From Numida meleagris (lineage: Eukaryota > Chordata > Aves > Galliformes > Numididae), in contig NC_034420.1 in assembly GCF_002078875.1 (NCBI RefSeq), positions 4,091,814-4,155,813 on the forward strand: a stretch of DNA of 64,000 nucleotides, written 5' to 3'. The position numbers and the translations under genes are program-made. A model generated the notes under the pieces. It made no database searches, was not told where the DNA came from, and saw nothing but the letters and a program-made list of their open reading frames with translations. Shown piece after piece: positions 1 through 29,532 of the stretch; the first letter of the stretch is position 1, and the number at the start of each line of letters is the position of its first letter.

Positions 1-407
1 CTATAGAAAGCGTGCAGCCTGGTGCGTACTCTTGCAGGAGTGACACCTTAACGAGGCTGGCGTGGACTCAGGAGGATTCTGCAAAGGACCAGACCTTTTC
101 TGGTTGTGGTTAGAGTGTGACTCAGTCAAACTTCCGCTGCTGTGATTTTTAGTTGCTTATAATTTTCTTGGTCTCTTTTCCTTGGAGCGTTATTTCTTGT
201 CTGACACACAGGCTGCAACTAAAACCCATCTAAATCTCTGCAGCCTGTGGTCTTGAGCAAGATCATTTTAATGGTGTTTTTGAAGAAGGATGTTGGAAAA
301 ATTGTTGAAATACGTTTAGCATAGGCTAAGTAAATCAAAACCTGCGGCAAAATTCCCCACCTTTGCCGTCATAATTCAGATTTCAGCTTCAACTTTTTTG
401 TTCACAG
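1..407 (+). other. Partial intron of the DLC-like gene
   Basis: Sequence before the acceptor AG at 406-407. A pyrimidine-rich tract precedes the acceptor. The remaining SAM-domain and first exons must lie to the left of the window. Nothing else is recognised here. Confidence 0.6.
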
Positions 408-3400
408 ATATGCAGTTTCCTATTGACATAAGGACTGTGAGGGAAGATCATGAATTTTTAGATGGGGATGCGATCGAATCGCTGTTCAGGTAAATGTTAC
501 TCGTGGATCATCTTTAGCGCCTCCAGGTTCCAGAAAGGTGTTTGTCGCTGCTGCTCCTAGCTTGGTCTTTGTCAGAGTATGACAAAGTCACTGGTGCTGT
601 GACTGTATTGGAACGTAACTGACTCTACAGGCTTTAATTAAAATGGTGGATAATAAACTCCTTCCAAGGATTTAGCTTCACATCCTCATTTTTTATATTC
701 TTTTAATAAGTCAACTCAGAGTTCTTTCATTTTCAAAGTCTTAGATCGGTTTTTCACAGTTCATCCTTAAAGTTCATTATACAACTTCTAATACAAGTGC
801 AGCTGATGAAGTACAGTCCTCTTTAGTTCTGAGATGGCAGAACTGGACCTGTGCACGACACGGGGTTGTTATTGGGCACTGGTTGGGACAAAACGTATGG
901 AGAACATCTAGCTGTGTGCCAGTCTTTGGCAGCAGTAACACAGACTTGGTTTAGAAGTTCACTGCTAATTTGGAGCATCTTTGTTTTCAAGAAAGAAAGA
1001 GATTAAGTTCAAAACTTCCGCCCTTTTTCTTCTACCCTAGACGACTGAACTCGCTGAATAAATGTGCACTGATGGAAGTGGAAATAAACCGGCAGAGGGA
1101 ACAGGTACGTTTCTGAAATATAGGTAATTTTCTCATTAAAAATGTGGTTAAATGTTCTATTAAAATACTTTTTCAAAGGTGTATGATGGATTGCTTGTTG
1201 CCAGGCACTTGCTTGGTGCGTGGGCAACACAGTAAAGGCAGCGCCTGGGACGAATGCTCGGCGTGGCTGATGTCTCCAAGAGGGTGTGCCATGGTCCCAC
1301 AGCCAAGCGTGTCTCTACCTGAAAGTTTTGGTCACTGAAACATGAAGCAGTGTTTGGTTTGTTTGTCTTTAGGAAAAAGTATCATTTGGAACCTTTGGAT
1401 TTGCTGCAAATGAGTTTTTTATCCTCAGATCAAATCCGCCGTCTTTTCCTATGGTAAATTTAGCAGGCTTATCAGCATCTGGGGTGTAACCTGTCACCCC
1501 TTTTTTTTCAACTAACAGGGTGGAACTCAGGGTAGACCTCCAGTAACTGAGTGTTTGTTTCCATGAGTAGGTTTGGAGCTTTGGAGATAGGCAGTCTCGT
1601 TTTGGTTACGTTTTTTGATAATGTACTGTTTTCAAAACTATACCCTTGACATGCTCTTTTTTTTTCTTCTAAGAGCGATGACTCTGATGATGATGAACCT
1701 TGTGCAATAAGTAATAAATGGGCGTATGAGCGGTGCAGCCAGAAGTGGTTTCGTCTTGAGAGCCTGGAAGGTTCTGCAGAAGGTGCTAGTGCATCCCTCC
1801 CAGGCAGTCCAGTGCTGAAGGGCACCGGCAGTGAAGACGGAATCCTTTTGGATCGTGGCGAGAAACATGATGTGTCCTCAGTCCACAGCACTAGCAGCGG
1901 TGACAGTGATGTTGTTAGCTTCCCAAAGTCTTTCGAAGATGTGGAAACCAGCCCCAGTTCCTCCAGTAGAGTTGCTTCACTGGAATCGGCCTTTCATTGT
2001 TCACCTCCCCCCAGCAAATGTTTAAATACCACCAGTGAGAAGAAGCTTTGGGATAAGTCGCCATACAAAAAGAGGAGGAGCCTTCTAAAGAAAATGGAGA
2101 AGTTGCACTTCAGGAGCCGCGGCTTAAGGAGTGGTCAGTCAAAGGCCAAACCCATCATAAGTGAACCTTTGCTTCTGGAAGGACTTAATGAGGAGAAGAT
2201 GAAGATGCTTAACTGTGTAAATATCGCTGACCTCCCTGGCGTCCAAACAAAGAACAATTCTTCCGGTTCTCCTCATAGCTGCAGTAGCAGCAATAAGCTT
2301 GAAAACAGCAGAACAGTGAGCACTGCACGTCCTCTTAAAAAACCAGAAAGCTGCTGTGAGAGAAAGGGGAGGTGTGCAGAGGACTTGGAGTCTAGCAAGC
2401 TCTTGCTGCAGAGCGATGTATCTCAGGGAAAACTGAACAATGAAGAAAAGTTACAAACGAACCAGATGTTTCAAGTACCACATGGCCACAAGCCTGGCAC
2501 TTTCCCCAAAGCCCTTACAGACAGTCCCGTGTCTCCAGTAAATGACTCTCCTGTCACCTGGAGAGCTGGGTGCAGAAGGAACCAGAGCAGAAGCAGGTCC
2601 AAGGACTCCAAAGCCCCCAGCAGCCCCCTCTCAGGCACAGATCACAGGCTAAGTGTGTATGACAACATGCCTGATGTTGAACTTGATAAGCTAGAGGCAG
2701 CAGAAGGTGGTGATGACGATGTTTTTTCAGAACTGAACAATGTTATAGAAGATGTCAAGGGTCTCAGAAAGCTGGTTGATCAGTGGACAGAGAAGTTCTC
2801 GGATGATGGGGATTTGGACTTTGCCAGTGGCTTGACCACTCTCTGTCCATCCTTGCCTAAGGAAATCTGTCTCGACACAGAGCACTCAGAAGTTAAGAGA
2901 GCAGCTGTGCTGTCCACTGAGGGAGGGAACAGCTGTGAACTGGGCAAGGAGCTCAGTTCTACAGAGATGGCATTCAGAACAGACCCTACAAAGACCAACA
3001 GGTCAGTCATCCTTGGGTTTAGCTATATAGAACGCCCTTCTGGAAGCTTTCCATATTGATAATCTCCACTGAAAATGTAATTGTTATTCCAGAACACAGT
3101 ATTCTTTTAAGTGACTCGGTTCTGGGTGTTGGAATCTGCACTGGTGGTGCCAGGCACTTCTGGGCTGTAGGCAGGGCGAGATCTACGTACGTCTGCTCTG
3201 ATCTCATTGGAAGCAGGGCTCTCATGATCTCAGGTTGGATAGTAGGAAAAAGTTATTCTCAGAGAGTGGTAATGCACTGGCATAGGCTGCCCAGGGAGGT
3301 GGTGGGGTCACCGTCCCTGGAGGTGTTGAAGAAGTTTGGAGATGTGGCACTGAGCAACATAGTGAGCATGGTGGGGATGGGTTGGTGCTTAGACCAGATG

Positions 3401-6400
3401 ATCTTAAAGGTCTTTTCCAACCTTCGTCATTTTGTGAGTCTGTGTGCATCAGTACCTAGATACTTGGAGTCTGACTTATGGCTGGCTTGCTGTGCTTCTT
3501 ACTGAAGCCTTCAGTACGGCCACAGAGAGAAGCACTTTGTCTGAATGCGATTTACCACAAGCTGCTTGGGAGCCACGGGTCGTGTAGAGTCTTAAGGGTT
3601 TCACAGAAGCAAGCAGAAAACCAAGAGGGACAGTGGGAATCGTCCTTTGGTGTGACCAGCACTTATCCCATACGCACAGGAAGCAACATGGCTCTGTGGA
3701 AGACAGCGGGAACGTGGGGGGCTTCTCCATGCGGGCGGACGGTCAGCCGGCCACACAGCTGGCCCGGGCACAAAAGCTGGCTTTGCTGAAACTCACTGCT
3801 GTCATGGACAGATACTCCCCTTCCAGTAAGCAGGGCTGGAACTGGTAAGTTGCCTGTTGTTAAAGCAAACTGTGTCAGAACGAGAGGATCTGAATCAAGC
3901 AGGTGAATTTCCTTGTCTGACAAGGTTACTTTGTCCGCAGTGAGGAATTTCATCCTGCTAAATCAGTGCCATTTTGTGGTTATTTTGGTGGCTCCAAGAT
4001 TTCGTCTGCTATGGACAAGATTCCTGCTCCTCGCTGGTGGTCACAGTGTCGCTGGTTTCAAAGCACTTTGTTGTTTCTCTCTGAATCTGCCCATGTTCAG
4101 GGCTGTTCACAGAGACTGCGGGACCAGAGGCGAGAACGGGCAGGGCTGTGCTGTGCTGGAGAGCTATTAAGTTAGATGTGCCGGTTTTTGTTTTCAGGAC
4201 TATCCCAAAGTTTAAAAAAATAAAAGCCTCTGACTACAAGGACAAAAATGTCTTTGGGGTCCCCTTGCTGCTGAACGTTCAGCGAACAAGCCACCCGCTG
4301 CCTAATGGCATCCTGCAGGCGCTGGACTATTTAAGAAGCCACTTTCTTGACCAGGTATGAACTGAGGGCAGCCCAGAGCAGCTCTGTTCCGAAAAGGGAT
4401 CTGCTCCAGGGAACCAGTCTCTGCTTTTGGCTCTTGTGTGGGACTTCCTCGCCACTGGGCACAAAGGGGCAGCGGGTCTGAGCAGGTGGCCTGTGAGGGA
4501 AGAGCAGTGCTGTTTCCTTCTGGGGATCCCTTTAGTTCTGTATTATTCTTTTTGCCTTGCCTTGCTGAAATCACCTGCTGTTAGTTCTCTTGGTGCCTTC
4601 TGCTTGCAAGGTGGCATATCTCTGCTTCCTGAGCAGGTCACGCCATGTCACTGCTCCTTCTTTTCTGTGATTGCTGGTGGTGCCAGGGTCAATGTGATGA
4701 TCAGTGTTGTTTCAGCTGAAACGTGCCGCTAAGCAGAGATACAACGTTCTCAGTCATGGTTTGCCTGGGGGGAGTAGCCATGCTGCTTGTGTTGAAACCA
4801 GAATATGTTGGTGTTAAGTCCTGCTACCGTAAGGTCTTAACTAGCAAAAGGAAAGGGAAGGAGCAATGATTATTTGTCCAGGTTTGAGTCCTGATGACTC
4901 CTCTTTGTCTTTAACATGTTCTTTTTTCACTTGCAGGTTGGCCTGTTCCGAAAATCTGGTGTTAGATCCAGGATCCTGTCTTTAAGAGAAATGAATGAAA
5001 CCAGCCCAAACAACGTGTGCTACGAAGGGCAGTCAGCGTTTGACGTGGCAGATATGGTGAAGCAGTATTTCCGAGACCTTCCCGAGCCTATATTTACCAG
5101 CAGGCTCTGTGAGTCCTTCCTCCACATCTACCAATGTAGGTAACAAAAGCTGTGGCTTTCTAGTTGCTTGAGTATCTTACGCTCCCTTAGTATTTGGCTG
5201 TATGAAGTGTGGACAGACCGGGACTGGTGCTGCGATCCCTCCTTAATGTCAGAGGGACAGATGAGGCAGGGCCTGATGGAAGAGATGACTTCAGTGTGCG
5301 GAGTCCATTTTGTGGGGAGATAAGCCCTTAATTGGAGTGCAGCAAAGTCAGTTCAGTAAGTCCATTGGCATGACACTCAAGAAAAACAAGTCAAGCACCA
5401 GCACCATGGAATGTGTGTACTGACAGGTGATGGGCAGAAACTGTACATGTGATGGTGATGGTGGCCTTTGTCACATGAGCTGGAGTGTCAGGGAAATGCA
5501 TGAACCTGTGTTTTCAGTGCCCTGCTTGGCACGCCTCTGCTGGATGCTGCCCTGCACTCTTGTATGATTTCCATCGTTGTCTCTTTCCAGACGTGCCAAA
5601 GGACCAGCAGCTGCAGGCTGTCCAGGCTGCCATTCTCCTTCTGCCAAAGGAGAACCGAGAAGCTTTGAAAATTCTCCTGTTCTTCCTACGCGATGTGGTC
5701 GCATGTGTTGAGGAAAACCAAATGACCCCAACCAACCTCGCGGTCTGTCTCGCGCCATCGCTGTTCCACCTCAACACGCTCAGGCGGGACAGTTCCTCCT
5801 CCTCCACGCGGTATTTCAACCTACTGAGCACTGCTGCTTGCAGTGCCCTTTTTCTTTGCTAGACCAGTGCTTTGTGTAGCTGTCCCAGGCCGAGTGCCTG
5901 CTTCTGAGGGGGGCCAGTGGGGTTTGTCTCAAATGTGGGTGCTGAGGCCCAGTGCCCTCAGCGCAGGCTGAGCTCAGGCAGCGTGCCCTTCCTGTCCTGC
6001 TGCTGGTGAGCGCAGCAGCAAGCCAGCACATCCCTGATGCTCTGGGGTGCCCCATGTCCTGCTGCCCAGTGGTGCCCACTGCTTGTGTTACTGTGGGGTG
6101 TGTGGGGCCTGCAGCAGCTGCTGGCACTCGTTCCTCTGGGGGGTAAGGGATTGTTTCTCCCAAAAGGAGCCACAGGGATCCTGCTCGTTTATCTCCTTAT
6201 GTAGAAGTTAGTTATGCTATCTGGATTGCATAACATCTGCTCCTACGTGCGGAGAGGAAGGTGCCCTTGGGCCAAAGCAGGCACATGGAATCTGTGAGAG
6301 CATTCAGCCTTATCTGTGCTCCTGAGGCTGTTTGCTCTGCCCCGTGCCCCTGTACGTGGACAGACGTGTCTCAGGGCATGGAGGCTTCCAGGGCAGCACT

Positions 6401-7326
6401 GTGGCCGGCAGTGCAGCCAGCTGTTGTCTCAGAGGTGACTTAAAGACCAGGGCTATTCTCAGAGTGACGCAGGTGCATCACCCAGCCCTTTTATCTCAGC
6501 ATAACTAGAGCCCTGCACAGACCTGCTGCTCCTCCCAGCTGCAGGTGCCTGTGAGCACTTCCTGGCTTTGCTTCAACATTCCTCTGCAATATCGGGATCA
6601 AAAGGAGAGGCTGAGCTTTCCCTTTGCTGTCACTGTGCAGAAGGGGGTTCCTTTGAACCCTCAGCAGTGCTGTAGCCAGGTATTAATGCTGCAGAGCAGG
6701 GTTCAGACTTCAAAGCGCAGGGCTGGCAGGGCTGCCTTTGAGGTGCACGGCTGAGGACTTGATCTCCCAATGGATTTTGGAGCTGTGTGGCAGGAATGTA
6801 CAGAGATAAAAGTGTCAGAAGCAAAGATTAATTCTGTCATACAGTGATTATGAAATGAAGAGGGGACTGTTCTCAAAATGGGGGCAGTGTGGTCCTTGTC
6901 GTGGATGTTGTTGGGTCTCAGAGGAGCCCAGCAGCGGCAGGCTGCATGCAGAGCAGTTGGTTTATGGGTGTCTGTGGCCACGTGTGCTGTGATCTGGAGA
7001 GCAAAGGGCTGTGCCCTGTCTCTCCTGAGCAGACGTGGTCCGTGCTGGCCCTGCCCTGGTTCCAGTCAGGGTGTGCCAGGAGGGGTGATGCAGTGATGCA
7101 CCATATGGTAGTGGTGCCACAGGAACCTTGCACAGCACCTCTGTGAGTCCTGCAGTGCTGCCTGATCTCACACAGCCTCTTGCTCTCTGCCTTTTCCTTC
7201 CCCATCCACAGATCGAGCCAGAGGAAGTGCAGCCTGGGGAAACCGGACCAGAGGGAGCTGAGTGAGAACCTGGCAGCGACGCAGGGCTTGGCCCACATGA
7301 TAACGGAGTGCAACAGACTCTTCCAG
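408..7326 (+). CDS. DLC-family RhoGAP (DLC1/STARD13/STARD8-like), partial, 5' end outside the window
   Basis: Eight exons with GT-AG junctions join in one open frame of about 776 codons: 408-489, 1041-1104, 1674-3001, 3680-3844, 4198-4354, 4937-5135, 5591-5810, 7212-7326. The first exon continues a SAM domain (FPIDI, then a DHEFLDGDAIE-type stretch). Next come the family motif SDDSDDDEPCAIS, a serine-rich linker with HKPGTFPKAL and VYDN, and a RhoGAP domain. In the family these proteins switch off RhoA and CDC42 at focal adhesions. Identity to each of the three known paralogues looks mosaic: MNETSP-NVCYEGQSA is nearest STARD8, while GKPDQ-EL-ENLAATQGLAHMI is nearest DLC1 and STARD13. I therefore give no symbol. 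No frame break is seen, which argues against a pseudogene. No START domain follows. Without a splice at 7327 the frame would run to a stop at 7401. Confidence 0.88.
2485..2771 (+). other. Adhesion-targeting motifs in the DLC-like linker (HKPGTFPKAL, VYDN, LD-like helix)
   Basis: Inside the large exon, HKPGTFPKAL is followed by a W-R pair and a VYDN motif (Tyr codon 2658-2660). This matches the IYDN site by which DLC proteins bind the SH2 domain of tensins. About 25 codons on, an acidic patch leads into a helix reading ELNNVIEDVKGLRKLV, then DQWTEKFSD. It aligns with the DLC1 LD motif that contacts talin and FAK, but the two aspartates of LDD are asparagines here (codons 2733-2741). Tensin binding is therefore plausible, while LD-type binding may be weakened. 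Confidence 0.7.
3218..3440 (+). mobile_element. CR1-type LINE 3' fragment in a DLC-like intron
   Basis: The stretch carries the usual 3' end of avian CR1 elements: GGCTGCCCAGGGAGGTGGTG near 3285, then CCCTGGAGGTGTT, and GATGATCTTAAAGGTCTTTT followed by CCAACCTT near 3398-3425. It is a truncated, diverged copy in sense with the host gene, within intron 3002-3679. No target-site duplication was identified. Confidence 0.85.
4198..7326 (+). other. RhoGAP domain exons of the DLC-like gene
   Basis: Four exons encode the catalytic domain. A basic stretch (PKFKKIKASDYKDKNVFGVPL) matches the phosphoinositide-binding segment before the GAP fold in DLC1. The arginine finger lies in VGLFRKSGV, with its Arg codon at 4949-4951. 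YFRDLPEP and ENQMTPTNLAVCLAPSLF supply the other conserved GAP positions, including the asparagine of NLAV. All key residues are present, so the domain is expected to be active. The last exon ends at LFQ, the point where the linker to the START domain normally begins. Confidence 0.88.
5811..7211 (+). other. Intron before the last DLC-like GAP exon
   Basis: About 1.4 kb between the donor at 5811 and the acceptor AG at 7210-7211. It is GC-rich with many short accidental frames on both strands. No exon, repeat family or RNA gene is recognised. Confidence 0.6.
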
Positions 7327-7544
7327 GTATGGTGCCTGCTGTCACACAGCAAAAGCAGGCGGGGGGCTGCCCTGGGGCTGGCTTGGTGTGTGTGTGGCTG
7401 AGAGCTGCCCCCTTCCCACTGGTGCCTGTGGGACAGAGGCTGCCATAAGGCACCAGCCAGGGCTGATCCTCCCATCCTGTGGGAGCTGGCAAGAGATGAG
7501 GCTTTGTGCTGGAACCTGGCTGGAGTGACAGCCATGCCTGTGTC

Positions 7545-7629
7545 NNNNNNNNNNNNNNNNNNNNNNNNNNNNNNNNNNNNNNNNNNNNNNNNNNNNNNNN
7601 NNNNNNNNNNNNNNNNNNNNNNNNNNNNN
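7545..7629. other. Assembly gap (85 N)
   Basis: A run of 85 undetermined bases about 220 bases after the last recognised DLC-like exon. The true missing length is unknown. It lies where the START-domain exons would be expected. Confidence 0.99.
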
Positions 7630-7733
7630 CCCCATTAATGTGTATCTGTATCTTAACCCACAGACTGACTTCCCAGCTTGACCTCGGCCCTTCCTCGTTG
7701 TTATGGACTTTGCTGGCAATTCCTGGACTGTGG

Positions 7734-7886
7734 CTCACCCTGGCTGCTGTCACCCATCTTGAGCCTGCCCTGCTTGCTGCTGCCCCACCTCACTGGCTCA
7801 CTCAGCCTTCCTCACCACGGATGTGCCAGATGATCTGCATTCTGGGCTGGCCCTGTCTGCCACGCTCTCAGGTACTGTGGGATGGG
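7734..7886 (+). repeat. Diverged local duplication, copy 1
   Basis: Two exact blocks, CTCACCCTGGCTGCTGTC at 7734-7751 and CTCAGGTACTGTGGGATGGG at 7867-7886, recur in the same order at 8422-8439 and 8505-8524. The sequence between the blocks is only loosely similar and differs in length by about 50 bases. This suggests an ancient tandem duplication or two copies of an unrecognised repeat. Confidence 0.6.
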
Positions 7887-8421
7887 GTGGCTTGTCCTGC
7901 AGCATTGTCCCAGGTGATTGCCAGTCCCCTTATCTCAGGGAGCCCTTGGTGCACCCCCAACATTCAGCTCTGGTCATCTTGCACTCTGCTCTGAGCAGCG
8001 TGGAGCTGCCTTTCTGCTCCTTCCCCAACGTGAGCCCTGCAGCCCACTGCCAGCCCCGTAGCCTCCACCTGTGCCCCCTGCTCCAGCTCAGCTCTTCATT
8101 TCCTTGGGGGTGTCCTGAACCCCTCCTCCTGGCTCTCAGCCCTGGCACTGCAGTGTAACCTCCTGGAGCTGCCCTTGGGCCAGCAGCCATCCCACACCTT
8201 CCTGCTATCCTGGTGCATGGTGAGGGGCCATGACCACGTCCTCCACCCTTCTGGAGAGGGGCCTGGTGCCGGGAGTTGGGGACACTGGAGCCAGGGATGA
8301 TCCCCTTCCTGATGGTGACCATGAGGAGAGGCCTATGCAGAGCTCCAACAGGACATGGACCCACTCATCCAGACCTACGCCTTTTTCACCGGGGCTATTC
8401 TGAGCCATCACTGGACCACAA

Positions 8422-8524
8422 CTCACCCTGGCTGCTGTCTCCAGCCTGGCTTAGTCACCACCGAACAGCTGATGCTGGAACGTGTGCTCAGCTGCCCAGC
8501 ACTGCTCAGGTACTGTGGGATGGG
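8422..8524 (+). repeat. Diverged local duplication, copy 2
   Basis: Partner of 7734-7886, sharing an exact 18-base block at its left end and an exact 20-base block at its right end, about 640 to 690 bases downstream of the first copy. The assembly gap lies upstream of copy 1, not between the copies. Confidence 0.6.
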
Positions 8525-9882
8525 TATGGTGCCCAGATCAGCCTTCTGGGGAGGGGTGGCTCTGCCATAGAATGGGGGCAGCTATAATACACGAGTGGGG
8601 GCACAGTATTGCCCTGGGTGCCCCCCAGCATTGTGGGCTGCCATGTGGCTGCCAGCACAGCACCTGGTTCTGGTTGTTGGCCTTGTTCCATCATCAGGCA
8701 TGCAAGTGCATGGGTGTATGTCTGGGTGCCAGGTTGGTGCTCATCAGGTGCTACCTTCTACAGCTCAGGCAAGGGGAAAGAACCTGGGCCATCTGTCAGA
8801 TGCAGGGGTAGATCGCTGTGTCTTGTTTATATCGCTGCATCCTGAGGGCATAGCTGTATATGGATGGAGAGAGATATTCACAAACAGATGTGCCAGCAAG
8901 CAGGTAAATGAAGTGAGACACCCACTCACAATACCTCAAGAAGATGGCACAGGGGAAATGCCTTTCCCTGCTGCCAGTAGTGTTCAAAATCCCCCATCTA
9001 AGTCCTCAGGCACCCTTCCTGACTACAGCTCTGTTTCATCTCTCACACCTGAGCTCTCCCTTTGCTTTGGGTTTGTTGGATGGTGCTGTACGAGGGAAAG
9101 CAGCACAGAGTTCCTCTCTTGACAGCTTTGAGGACTCTGTGAGTAGAGCTGACCTAGGCTTGTGCTGTGTACACCCTCAGCAGTGGCTGCATGCGTGCAA
9201 CTTAGCAACTGGGCTCCGATGGCAGGAAGCCATTGAGTGTCTGGATGCTGGTATAGGACCCTTGTAAGGAACAGTGATGGGACTGTGGCGTTTTCTTGCA
9301 GGCAGTATGCCTCTGCCTACTCCATTGTCCTGCAAAGTGTTGAGCCACCACCCCCTGCTGTTTAAAGCTTTCCTGGAGAGTGCAATGTTTGTCTTCTTTT
9401 GCAGCTACCAGTTCACTAACACCTTCCATGCAATAAGCACCCTGAGTACCAGGGCCGTGTGCTGGGTATGAGGGATGCCAGAGCCAACATGAAAAGTCAG
9501 GTGCCCTGCTCCCCAATGGACTGGTAAATAAGGTAAGGAGGGTGCTGGGCCTCAGCGCAGCTGTCATGTTGATGCAGGAGTGGGGGGGTGACTTTACAGT
9601 GCGTGGAGGGGGTCGCAGGGGGGGTTTCTTGTACTTCCCATCTCTCAAACTCCAGGATAAAGTACAGCCCTGGGCAGGGGCCTAAAGAGCAGAAATGTTC
9701 CTGTGAGCAGAAGGGCTCTGAGCTGTGCCCCCAGTACCAGTTGTCTGCCTCTGTACCTGTGGCTTCTGCACTTACACTTCAGTTCCCTTCTCTTTCCCCC
9801 TCGGGGTGCTGCTCCCCTAGAGAACCTTCCCTTGCCGGTACCCCATCCCCTGAGACACGGACACAGCCAGTCAGTCCATCCT

Positions 9883-9888
9883 TTTATT
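9883..9888 (-). terminator. RARS1: RARS1 poly(A) signal (AATAAA)
   Basis: AATAAA on the minus strand about 20 bases after the stop codon at 9908-9910. This implies a very short 3' UTR. No second AATAAA was noted in the immediate downstream sequence. Confidence 0.75.
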
Positions 9889-9907
9889 GTCACCCCACAG
9901 GGAACAG

Positions 9908-28703
<18,796 letters not shown>

Positions 28704-28709
28704 CCTCCC

Positions 28710-28860
28710 GCTGCGGGAGCGAGCGGAAGCGGAAGTTGCAGCGCGAAGGCGGAAGCGGAAGCGCTGAGGCGAGGAGCAGCGCCCCCGGGTGGAGGGGAGG
28801 GCCCCGCGGGTCAGGGCCGTGGCGGGGCAGGGGGTGACGTCATGCAGCACGATATGCAGG
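28710..28860 (-). promoter_or_regulatory. RARS1: RARS1 promoter region with ETS-type motifs and a consensus CRE
   Basis: CpG-rich sequence directly upstream of the RARS1 ATG. Four GCGGAAG-type motifs fall within 28722-28762. A perfect palindromic CRE, TGACGTCA, lies at 28835-28842, about 135 bases before the ATG. No TATA box is seen. CREB or ATF proteins bind CREs, and synthetase genes are known ATF4 targets in the amino-acid stress response. Use of this site is inferred. Confidence 0.6.
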
Positions 28861-28889
28861 AGACAAGAGCAGGCGAGGAAGCACGTGTG

Positions 28890-29465
28890 TGCAGAACGGT
28901 TGCTTTATTAGAAAACCCCGCACGGAGCGAGGGGCTGCCACCCTCCGCCCGCGGCTTCAACGGGTGCTGCAGTCCCACAGCCCTGCAGTGCACCGCTGCA
29001 GTAACAGTGCGGCCCCGTGGGCTCACGCTTCCCGTGCAGCACCTGCGTGCGTCACACGGCCCCCAGGCCCCGCTCACCACACGCTCGGCCGCCCCGCACA
29101 CAGGCAGCTGCACGGTTCCGACACCGCCCCTTATTGCCGTCACGCTGCTAAAAGGCTGAGCTGTACAAAAGGTCTAAACAGCATTATTTAAGAATAAACA
29201 GCACCAGATGCTGCTTTTGTTCTTATTTAAAATTCTATTTCCCAAAAATACATTCCTAAATATACAAACTATACAATCTTGTCACTTTAATGCTGGTTTC
29301 TGTGATGATATACGTCAACCTGAAGTCCTTAAAACATCCACGCACTGACAGAAGCTCCAACGTAAAAAGGCCTTGGTACCTTCATATGCCACATAAATAA
29401 CTTCAAACGAAAAAAAAACAAACTGCAGTTGTAGAAGTGTCCCAAAAGCAAATACTTTATGGTGA
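28890..29465 (-). other. WWC1: WWC1 3' UTR (predicted)
   Basis: Sequence between the WWC1 stop codon at 29466-29468 and the AATAAA at 28904-28909. The distal half is CpG-rich and merges into the RARS1 promoter region. The 3' end position is inferred from the signal only. Confidence 0.55.
28904..28909 (-). terminator. WWC1: WWC1 poly(A) signal (AATAAA)
   Basis: AATAAA on the minus strand about 560 bases after the WWC1 stop and about 200 bases before the RARS1 ATG. A nearer ATTAAA (29286-29291) is a possible weaker alternative. Confidence 0.6.
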
Positions 29466-29532
29466 TCACACGTCATCCGCTGAGAGCGTTGGAATGTTTA
29501 TCCTGGGCCGTGTGAAAAATGCCATTTTCTCT
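29466..29532 (-). other. WWC1: Final WWC1 coding exon with C-terminal ADDV PDZ ligand
   Basis: A 67-base exon completes [15 protein letters not shown] and ends SADDV then TGA. The acceptor AG is at 29533-29534. Without it the previous exon (30025-30146) would stop at once after VQSFR, so this small exon restores the conserved C-terminus. ADDV is the PDZ-binding end used by human KIBRA. Confidence 0.92.

Larger units (their letters stand above)
7630..9882. other. Region between the convergent DLC-like and RARS1 genes, no gene recognised
   Basis: About 2.3 kb between the gap and the RARS1 poly(A) signal. Several long frames exist on both strands, but none resembles a START domain or any other family I know, and composition is biased towards C, T and G. 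Two stretches (7734-7886 and 8422-8524) share blocks in the same order and look like an old duplication. No CR1 or LTR signature is seen. Confidence 0.55.

Noticed and set aside
1812..3059. A 415-codon single-exon protein
   Set aside because: It is part of the DLC-like exon 1674-3001. The last residues run past a good donor at 3002 into intron sequence, and there is no ATG at its start.
7630..9270. Long frames on both strands downstream of the gap
   Set aside because: They overlap one another, have low-complexity GC-biased translations and no family motifs; composition alone can explain them.
9405..9466. Possible plus-strand exon between a TTTTGCAG acceptor and a GTATGAG donor
   Set aside because: Splice-like edges exist, but the encoded peptide has no similarity to a START domain or any family I know, and the phase does not help join it to the DLC-like exons.
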